Origin: Talinum fruticosum
Taxonomy: Eukaryota; Streptophyta; Magnoliopsida; Caryophyllales; Talinaceae
Direction of reading: 5' to 3'
Assembly (NCBI GenBank): GCA_021018815.1
Contig: JAITYX010000033.1
Location: 3,404,001-3,468,000, forward strand
Length of the DNA stretch: 64,000 nt
Below the pieces are notes generated by a model that searched no databases, had not been told where the DNA came from, and was given only the letters and a program-made list of their open reading frames with translations. The translations under genes and the position numbers were made by a program. Positions 56,697 to 64,000 of the stretch are shown here, one piece after another. How positions within the stretch are numbered: position 1 is the first letter of the stretch; every line of letters starts with the position of its first letter.

Positions 56697-59600
56697 TGTA
56701 ATACCCGGAATTTTAAAGAAAGCAGTTGAAAAGCATAGAATTATTTAGTATTTTTCCCCGCAATTAGGGGGTTGAGTGGCTGATTTTATTTACGGCCGAC
56801 ATATTAAGTTAGAATTCCTTTGGAGGCTGGTGGCGAATAAATTAAATCAAGGAAATCGCCTCCTTTTTCCAAATGAGCTAAATTGTTGGGTGAATGGGAA
56901 TTTTCGGGCCGGCGTATTAAAAAAGTTAGGATGCAGCAGCGTAAGAGGACGGAAGGGAGGAGATATAGACTTGTGATATATGGGCCGACAATTATTTTCA
57001 CCGAATGATGAAGAGATGATAAAGTTTATTTGGGGTCCAATAAGGATCATTAACCGCTAATTAAGCGGTGAGAGAGAGAGGCAGTAAGGAAGGGAGGGGC
57101 CTCGGAGGCCTTAGCAGAGGAAAAAAAAGGAAAGGGAAACGCGAGAGGGAGGACCGGGAAAGAGAGAGAGGGTGCGCAGACCCGAAGCCGAGGTCGGAGG
57201 CCGGCGAGCCGGGCGGCAAACGGAGGGAAGGCGGCGGCGCGCGCAAGGGAAACGGAGGAGCAGATAAGGAGAGGGCCACCGCCGCAAAAATGCACAGAGA
57301 GAGAGAAGGCGAGCGATGCGAGGGTCGAGGAGACCGAGGGGTGGCCGCGACCACCGCAGACTCGGAAAGCAACGGCCAGCGGCTCGAGCAGACGCGAGCG
57401 AAGGGAAAAGAAAGCGAGAGACCGAGGTAGAACGAGGGCGAAGGAAGGAACCGAGCGTGGACCGGCGCGAGAGGGTCCAGGAGGCCGGAAACCGAGACAA
57501 TATCAGCGGCAAGGGGGAAGGACTGGCGGCGAACGCGCCAGTGGCCTGGACCGAGAGTCAGCAGAGGCTGAAACGGCAAGCCGGAACAGGGAAGCGAAAA
57601 ATCGAGTGTCCGAGCAAGGATCGCGGAGACGGAGACCGAAATCGAAGGCAGGAGTAAAGGAGTTCAACATCAATCCCTAAAACCCGAGAATTTCAGGTGG
57701 GTAGTCTTATACTCTAAACTATTAGTAATTTCGAAACCCAAATGGATTTGTTGTGAATGTTGAATGTGTTCTGTGAATATTGAATTGTTGTGAACGTTGA
57801 ATATGTGTATTGCAGTAACGTGACTTAATCGTTGTTTAAGATTGAAATAAGAGCTTAGAATGGATTTAAGGAATTGAGAGGGCTGAATCGTGAAATGAAA
57901 GGAGTTACTTGGGTTAAATAGTAAAACTAAATTGGTAATTTCAAAGAGATTTATTAGTTACTTAAGGTCGAATTGGAGCATGCTGATTTTGAAGAGGTTA
58001 GATTGCATAGGTCAAATGAGTAATATTGAAGTTTCGGTTAGCTATTTAGGATGAAGGGTTGGGACATTGATATGAATTATGAGTTAATTAAGTCTTAGAG
58101 ATTCTTGAACCTGCGGTATTAAAGAGCTAATTACGAACATTGGGGAATGGTAGGTCAAAGTATAAAGAGAACTATGAATTCGTATCGAGTGATGCGCAAT
58201 TGGGATATATAAGTGAGAATTGGGTCATGGTGAGATTAATTACGTTCGAAGTGTATTTAAATCCTCGAGGTTGAACCGAGCGTGAAGATAAGTGAAGGTA
58301 ACGGAAACCGAATAATAGAAAAGTGATTAAGAGTTACATAACTAAGGACGGACGAGTAAGAGTTAAGTAATGAGTTAGAGACATACAATGGGAATTGAGG
58401 CAGGGAATGGTAAGGTTAAGTTGAGGAATTGGAATAAAGATAGGGAGTTGAGGAAAGTTGAGACGTGAGCAAACAAAGTGGATTCACAGGGTAGAGACAT
58501 AAAGCGAGGAATGGACGTGAAGAGAATGAATTGTGACGAATTGAACGTAACTTAAGTGATATGTATTTGTGGTTATTGTGGCTCGTAAAGTAGAGATAAT
58601 CGTATTCAATTGATGAATTGAGAAAGATATAGTTGGAAAAGAGTTGAGCATGATTGCTTGCAATGAATGGTGATTATTCATACTATGTGATTGCTTTACG
58701 TGATGCTTAAAATAGTTTCGAAAGGAGTTTTGTATTTTACGTGAAATGATTCTTAATTGCAATTACTTGTGAACTGTCTTTCGAACGTGAATGTGTTTTA
58801 AAGAAGCAAAGCTGATTAGAGAAAGTGAATTTATAAGGGTGACACGTGGTGTCATGCCTTCCTTGATACTAAATTGATTGAGAAAGTTGTGAAGTGAATG
58901 TGATGAATGAGAATGTGCAAAGAGTTTTGAATCGACAGGCTACGGATCGTTTAGCATACCGAAGTATTCGAACCGGGGACGCCCAACTAGAAACTTTGAG
59001 GGAAGGGTTCTAATAGGGGTCCTGTAGAGGCAGGATGCCCGTCTTGAGACTTCCCGAAGATAGGTCCCGGGTGCCTTTTGTCGGGGTCGCGCCCGAGATG
59101 AAAGAAGTGCTAGTTCGAATCCTCGAAGGCCCGTAAAAGTTGATTCAACCCCAAAAGTATGTTCATGAATGTGAAACTGTGTTTTTAAGTGATTGAAGAG
59201 TCTTGATCTTTTTCATTGCAAGAGATTTCAGTGAAAAGTATATAGATTTCTATTACGTTATTATGTTTTCGCAGATTTTATTATTATGAGTATTATGTGT
59301 AAAGAATTTCCATTTTAAGGGTATAGGACTCCAGTGAGCCCATGGATTATTGCTTACCCCCACAAATTGCCCCGTCCCCACCCAGTGTTGCAGGTACACT
59401 TTCGAAGCATAATCCACACTTAACACGCTTCGGACTCCTGCCGATTGTTGACGGTTGAAGTGACCCAAGTGGCTGTCATGCATTGTTTATTTCTAAATGA
59501 TTGTACTTGTAATTTAGTACATATAGTTGTACCAAATGTATAGTAACCAGTTAGATTGTTTTAAGTTTTACCGCATGATTGGTTGAACTCCGGCGTGTGG

Positions 59601-59870
59601 CCGTTGAGTTGTATACTCCGAGCGTGTGGCTCGTCGAGTTTTATTATGCTTTTTATGCAGGATTTTAAGGCTTTAAGCCTATGGGTTAGTCCATGTTACA
59701 AATAGAACTCTGCCGAAATTTTTAGACAATCTCGGATTCTTTTGGGAAAACCACCAGTATTACTTTTAAGTTGAGTTTAGACAGCCAAACCAACACCAGA
59801 AAGAGCCTTGGGAGTTCCTCTAAGGAACTCGGCGATGTAATACTCGCAGGGGGTGTTTTGGGGTGTTACA
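56697..59870 (+). mobile_element. Solo LTR B (long LTR, Tekay/Del chromovirus-like)
   Basis: A 3174-bp unit starting TGTAATACCCGG and ending GGGTGTTACA, without gag or pol. It is a diverged, opposite-orientation relative of solo LTR A. Landmarks: a GA-rich, GC-rich leader (57068-57650) ending in a donor-like AG/GTGGGTA (GT at 57697-57698), an AT-rich middle and the hairpin module at 59587-59680. Flanks are GTTAT (56692-56696) and CTTAT (59872-59876), an imperfect duplication, with one extra G at the right border. The open frames in 57061-57657 on both strands are compositional. The lineage is inferred from length and ends only. Confidence 0.75.
59587..59680 (+). repeat. Hairpin module of solo LTR B
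   Basis: First hairpin 59587-59609: ACTC-CGGC, loop GTGTG, GCCG-TT-GAGT. Second hairpin 59615-59639: ACTC-CGAGC, loop GTGTG, GCTCG-TC-GAGT. The first lacks one A and the T that pairs with it, so the stem stays perfect. A 13-nt palindrome with AGGCT arms follows at 59668-59680. Confidence 0.72.
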
Positions 59871-60329
59871 GCTTATGCAAGTGTATTTTATCCCTTATCC
59901 AAGTATAGGGAATGGTAGAAATCAATGCTCGGGTAGTGCTTAAGATAAAACCAAGATCAACCATTGAAGCACCACTCAATGATACAACATTCTAAGAGGA
60001 TACTAATGATAATCATCCTACTTTGTGTGACTCGCAAAGGAGTTGAAAATGAACTTGAGGACATAAGTGAAGAGGAAGCTAATGAAGAGGATTTCAATGC
60101 ATAAAATGAGGATAATAATTTTGAAGGGGAGGCACATGATGAAAATCTTTTATTGTATTGATGATGACATTGTAGCTAATGATGATGATGATTTTTGAAG
60201 TAATATTGTAATCTCATGACATTGCTAATCAAACGATCTATGTTATGATTTTTTTGTGTATATTAATTTATTTTTTAATATATATACTTAAATCTTCTTT
60301 GCATGACATTATTCATTGTATATACAAGT

Positions 60330-61832
60330 ATGCCTCGAAGAAAAGGTTTTGCGCTCAATCATGGTGCGCCTACTTCGGTTATGATTCCAATGTTGTGGCC
60401 GATCAAGCTATAGTCCAGGCTCAATCATCATCATCACAAGGAGATGGCTCACAACAAGGGGCAGCTTGTAGGAAAAGAGTTTTGTCAAAGGATGATGATA
60501 ACTGGTGGTATGTATTAAAAATTTTGTTTAATGTTCGTATTCTTTGGTTACTTTTAACTTAATAATTTTATTGCAGGTTCACTAAGCCGAAGTTGTCGCA
60601 AACTATATAAGATGGTATCATGAGTTTCTACAATGGCCAATGCACATGTTTATCAAATCTCCCTAAAGAAGAACAACAACTTTTGTGGAGGACTTTTGAG
60701 GTAAAAAGCTTGAAAATAATTGGATATATATGAGTCCTTTTTAATATTTTCAATTTATGTTTGGTAATATTTTTGTAAAACAGGGCAAGTATACTTGGCC
60801 TCCAGAACTTTGTCAAGAAGTCTATGCAGAATGGAAGAAGGAAGTTGGTAAAAATTTGAGGAACTTAGCGAGCAAGGCTAGAAAAACGCCTAATGATAAC
60901 CAATAACTTGATTGTTAAATGAGGGGCGAGAGAGGTTTAAAGGCCTAAGAAGTACCCTTGAATTTCCAAAAAATATGCTTGATGCTTGAAGAATAGGATA
61001 AAAGGGCTAAAAGCAGGAACCTTACATAGCCAAGGGTTAATCTCAAACGTAGATCTTGCAAGTCCAATGGTATAAACTCTAGTAACTTGTTTTTCTTTCA
61101 TTTTATATACATAATGTAGTTTGTGTAACTTTATTGCGTATTATATATGCGTAGATCAAGGAAGGGAAGAATCCTACCCCTCTGCATTGTTTGTGAGGAG
61201 TCGTAGTAAGGAAGATGCTCAATCTGGAAAGTTCTTCGTCGACAACCGGTCCAAATCTCTATGGGTAAGAATACTATATCCATAAACCATTACAAGCAAA
61301 TAGAGTGAGTGAGTACTCAATTGTAATGAACAAGTGGCATTGGAATTGTAAGGGATAAGTTAGAACTTTATCGTGTCAAATATTCAATGTATCCATGATT
61401 ATCAATATTGAATGGACAATCGATTCCTTCCTTTTGAAGGAAAATAATGAGGCAGATTAGAGTTGAGCGTGGTATTCGGGAGGGGACGAAAGAGGCAGAG
61501 ACCCTCTATTATGAGGTATCAGGTAGGTGGAGTAAAAATCAACCATCTATGGATTGGATAATTCTGCGACAATGTTCTACGAGAAACCTACTTCCTCGAC
61601 ATCCTCTACAGGTGCTACCTACCATTCCTCGGCCTATTCTCAACTACAATCACAACTTAAATCAACCCAAGAATAACTTGATGAGTAAAGAAAACTAGCT
61701 AAGAGTCAGCAAAAGGCCATGGAAGAGCAAAGAAAACTAGTTAAGAGTCAGCAAAAGGCCATGGAAGAAGCAATGAAACTCATCCAAAACCTCCAATCAA
61801 AAGTTAACAGGATGTCTAATGGTTCTAACTAA
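60330..61832 (+). pseudogene. CACTA-2 TNPA-like gene (Transposase_24 type, broken)
   Basis: Second gene of the CACTA element; the TNPA-type protein binds the subterminal repeats. It starts MPRRKGFALNHGAPTSV at 60330. GT...AG introns are suggested at about 60507-60576 (GGTATGTATT to TATTGCAG) and 60701-60783. Exon pieces read TKPKLSQTI, FTGKYTWPPELCQEVYAEWKK near 60780-60840 and NLRNLASKARKTPND near 60850-60895, then MRQIRVERGIREGTKEAETL near 61450. Near the C-terminus RKLAKSQQKAMEEQ is duplicated in tandem (61689-61772, 42-bp period, in frame), followed by MKLIQNLQSKVNRMS and a stop at 61830-61832. Internal stops make it inactive. Confidence 0.7.
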
Positions 61833-62049
61833 TTTCTTAGCATGGTTTGTAGGTGGAACTTTGAAATGATTTGTTTGATAAAATTATTGTATAACTTACA
61901 ATTCAATTGCGAATGTTGGTTGTTTTTATGAATAGTTGGTGGTTTGTGTATTTATGGATGATTGTGCAGCTAATGAGTCAAAATGTATGTAAATGTGCGG
62001 GAAATATATGTAAAAAGGGAATGCTAAACGTAGAACAAGTTGTGGCAAA

Positions 62050-62634
62050 ATGAGCAGAAATTTAGCGTCGGGTTTTAGCATCCGACAACAATTCAATTGC
62101 AAATTTTTGTTGTTTTTATGAATAGTTGGTGGTTTGTAAATTTGTGGATGATCTGTGCACGTGAATGAGTTAGAATGTATGTTAATGTGTAGGAAATAGA
62201 TGTAAAAGGGAATGCTAAACGTAATATAAGTTGCGGCAAAATAAGCGGAAATTTAGCGTCGATTTTAGGGTCCGACTATAATCCGACACTCGTTTGAGTC
62301 AAATTATCTTACTCTAAACTGAACCATCCGATACTAAAATGAACAAATTGGTTAAAAAAACCGAAAAGGAAATTACCTTCGGACAGAAATTCGACGCTAT
62401 TTGCGTCATATTCGTCTAACGATAAAAGAAACGAAGACGCTAATAGCGTCTTCTTTTTCATCTCGATGCTATTTAGCGTCGGATGCTGGATTGGACGCAA
62501 AATAATTTAGCATTGAGGTCTTCCGTGTGAGATTTTTATCCGAACCTAATTGAACGCTAAACATGATTAGCGCCGTATTTTCCTGATTTTACATCTAATG
62601 GTGTCCGACACTAATTACCAGCTTTACTCTAGTG
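62050..62634 (+). repeat. CACTA-2 right subterminal repeats and terminus
   Basis: The TTTAGCGTCG motif and its complement recur near 62058, 62255, 62390, 62434, 62471 and 62562, with GCGTC...GACGC pairs that can fold back. The last eight bases are CTCTAGTG. Part of 61900-62060 is repeated at 62080-62260 (two copies of a TTGTTTTTATGAATAGTTGG unit). Confidence 0.8.
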
Positions 62635-63407
62635 ATGTGAGTCATTTTTGTAATCGTACACTTGAGGTGCTTTGGAAGAAGTATGGAGTATTCCATAAGG
62701 TTGCCACACCTTACCATCCTTAAACAATTGGTCAACTAGAGTTCTCCAACCAGGAGTTGAAGACTATTCTTAAGAAGACTATTGATTGATGCTAAAACGA
62801 TTGGTCTTTCAACGTGTACCGCACTCGCTTACAAGATTCCCTTGGCACTACTCCTTTCTAGTTAGTGTATGGGAAGCCTTGTCACTTGCCCGTAGAGATA
62901 AAACACAAGGCTTTTTGGGCAATCCGAACATTCAATTTTGACACCAAGGCGGCTGGTGGGAGATGAGTGCTCCAATTGCAAGAGCTTGAAGAGTTGAGAT
63001 TGCAAGGTTATAAAAGTTTCCGAATCTACAAAGAGAGGACTAAGAGGTGGCATGACAAGCATATTCTACATAGGAGGTTTGAAGAAGGTGACATGGTACT
63101 TTTGTTCAACTCGAGATTGATGTTATTTCCGGGAAAGTTGAGATCCCATTGGTCCGGCCGTTTCAAGTCGCCAAGGTACTTCCTCATAGCGCAGTTGAGG
63201 TGTGGAGTGAGTCCAACAGTTCCTTCAAGGTCAATGGTCAACAACTTAAGCCTTACATTATGGGGCAATCTGAGGAGAAGACCACATATTATGCCCTTAC
63301 CGACCCCAGTAACGCATGACGATGAGATGCATATGGTCAAGCTAACGACTATAAATAATTGCTTCTTGGGAGGCAACCCAAGTCATTTGTGTTTTGTTTT
63401 TTTCTAA
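62635..63407 (+). pseudogene. Athila-1 integrase, C-terminal third
   Basis: After the duplicated ATG the reading resumes: SHFCNRTLEVLWKKYGVFHK, VATPYHP, then a stop, and NQELKTILKKTID with the third catalytic acidic residue E. The C-terminal part has PCHLPVEIKHKAFWAIRTFN and an open frame of 146 codons: LQELEELRLQGYKSFRIYKE, RTKRWHDKHILHRRFEEGD, MVLLFNSRLMLFPGKLRSHW. The catalytic triad can be assembled from both sides of CACTA-2. The TTGGGAGGCAACCCAAG block follows at 63366-63382, as in Athila-2. Confidence 0.88.
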
Positions 63408-64000
63408 AAACTGATAAAAAACAAGAGAAGAAAAAAGATAGAAAAAATAAAAAAGCACAAAAAAATTAAGCGAGGCAAGTAACCAAAATGGGCCTCTCGT
63501 TTCAATAGAAATGGCTCGTGTTGGACCCGTTTTTAGTGAAAACGGGCCGACTCGGCACATCAAGAACAAGGCAGCACCTAAACCGGGCCACCCGTGTCGA
63601 TGAACACGGCCTGTTCGGGTGTTTCCTCCAAACAGGTGCAGGGCACCCGTTTCCAAGTGAAAATGGGTCGATTTGGCCGTAGAGTATCAAGGCGATAGGC
63701 GACACGAGTGGCCCGTGTCGGCCGTAAGTTCTCGCGCATGTGCTTGTGTTTTAGCCCGATTCCTCTTCCTCCTCTCACATTACCTTACCTCTTTTCTTCT
63801 TGCTCTCCAAGCATGCCTTAAACCCTCGATAGCCAAACCCCCAACTCCACTCTCTTCCATCCTCTCTCTCTCTCTCAAATCTCTTGTTACCCCTAAACTC
63901 GTTTCCTCTTCACCCGATCTGCGTGTGATATGTTCCATTTTATCCTCACTCGCACCCCTCTTCTCACCCTTTTTCCTACAAACAATCTGCGCCATCTCTA
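63408..64000 (+). other. Athila-1 sequence after integrase
   Basis: No gene is visible. The first 70 bp are A-rich, 63490-63740 is a GC-richer stretch with hairpins, and the rest is CT-rich up to the window end. Athila elements often have an envelope-like ORF after such a stretch; none begins inside the window. Confidence 0.6.
63497..63667 (+). repeat. Row of hairpins after Athila-1 integrase
   Basis: Four stem-loops. 63497-63512: CGTTTC/GAAATG (one G-T pair). 63525-63546: CCCGTTTTT, loop AGTG, AAAAACGGG (9 bp). 63592-63609: CCGTGT/ACACGG. 63646-63667: CCCGTTT/AAATGGG (one G-T pair). They lie in diverged units of about 54-65 bp. Confidence 0.6.

Larger units (their letters stand above)
56656..60198 (+). 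pseudogene. CACTA-2 TNP2 C-terminus, split by solo LTR B
   Basis: The left part (56656-56696) reads NRDPFVLASQV, the right part (from about 59872) MQVYFIPYPSIGNGRNQ. Together they form the end of the DUF4216 block, so the gap between them is the LTR. The frame then passes several stops and ends in an acidic tail (ELEDISEEEANEED, NEDNNFEGEAHDEN, DDDIVANDDDDF) with a TGA at 60196-60198. The reading across the junction shows the LTR insertion point to within one or two bases. Confidence 0.8.
50094..62634 (+). mobile_element. CACTA-2: CACTA (En/Spm) transposon inserted in Athila-1 integrase
   Basis: A 12.5-kb unit with the target duplication ATG at 50091-50093 and 62635-62637. The right end reads CTCTAGTG, fully CACTA-like. 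The left end reads CACAACAAAAAC, one base away from CACTA at the tip. Subterminal repeats of the (T)TAGCGTCG type crowd both ends. Inside are a TNP2 transposase gene (52330-60198) and a TNPA-like gene (60330-61832), the two genes of this family. It has been invaded by solo LTR B and by an unknown segment (about 55560-56655). Removing it restores the integrase reading across LLSDNVSHFCNR, so both ends are fixed. All genes are broken. Confidence 0.92.

Noticed and set aside
57061..57657. Long open frames on both strands up to 172 codons.
   Set aside because: Purine-rich leader of solo LTR B; frames exist because stops are rare in such composition. The equivalent place in LTR A has unrelated frames.
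286..59870. Solo LTRs A and B as the two LTRs of one large element.
   Set aside because: They lie in opposite orientation, are strongly diverged, and sit in different host elements.

Overview
The window is plant nuclear DNA and appears to consist almost wholly of transposable elements. I found no host protein gene, tRNA or rRNA that I could support. The plant assignment rests on the mix of families: Ty3/gypsy Athila and Tat (with the extra RNase H domain), a Ty1/copia Sirevirus-type element, CACTA (En/Spm) DNA transposons, a plant L1-type LINE, and long solo LTRs starting TGTAACACC. The density of nesting suggests a repeat-rich, heterochromatic part of a large angiosperm genome (inference). 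The species cannot be told from the sequence.

Layout. 1-3760: a CACTA-like remnant split by solo LTR A (286-3152). 3761-5525: nothing recognised. 5526-14031: an old solo LTR of the Athila-2 family, split by a minus-strand LINE (6303-12689) with a 16-bp target-site duplication. 14200-14720: integrase end of a Tat-type gypsy element. 15911-17437 and 18389-19956: two solo LTRs of the Sirevirus family, each with a perfect 5-bp duplication, sitting in and beside a decayed Tat gag-pol (17486-23481). 23482-25052: the 3' end of a CACTA element, plus sequence of uncertain origin. 25053 to about 63410: an old Athila element (Athila-1) in three pieces.

Athila-1 is interrupted twice. First, a Sirevirus-type copia element lies on the minus strand at 27467-47959; its 3' LTR is itself split by a young Athila-type element (Athila-2, 27787-37417, perfect ATAGA duplication). 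Second, a CACTA element (50094-62634) sits in the integrase with an ATG duplication, and it carries solo LTR B (56697-59870) inside its TNP2 gene. Insertion order by nesting: Athila-1 first, then the Sirevirus and the CACTA independently, then Athila-2 (inside the Sirevirus) and solo LTR B (inside the CACTA).

The most notable element is Athila-2. Its structure is nearly intact (both LTRs, primer site, polypurine tract, duplication), but reverse transcriptase and RNase H are absent and the protease side runs in frame into the integrase side. It looks like a non-autonomous element that depended on enzymes from elsewhere. Other signals worth checking are structural: tandem bulged hairpins shared by two diverged solo LTRs with a paired A/T loss, a palindrome upstream of the TATA box of all four Sirevirus LTRs whose arms change together, and a row of hairpins downstream of the Athila-1 integrase.
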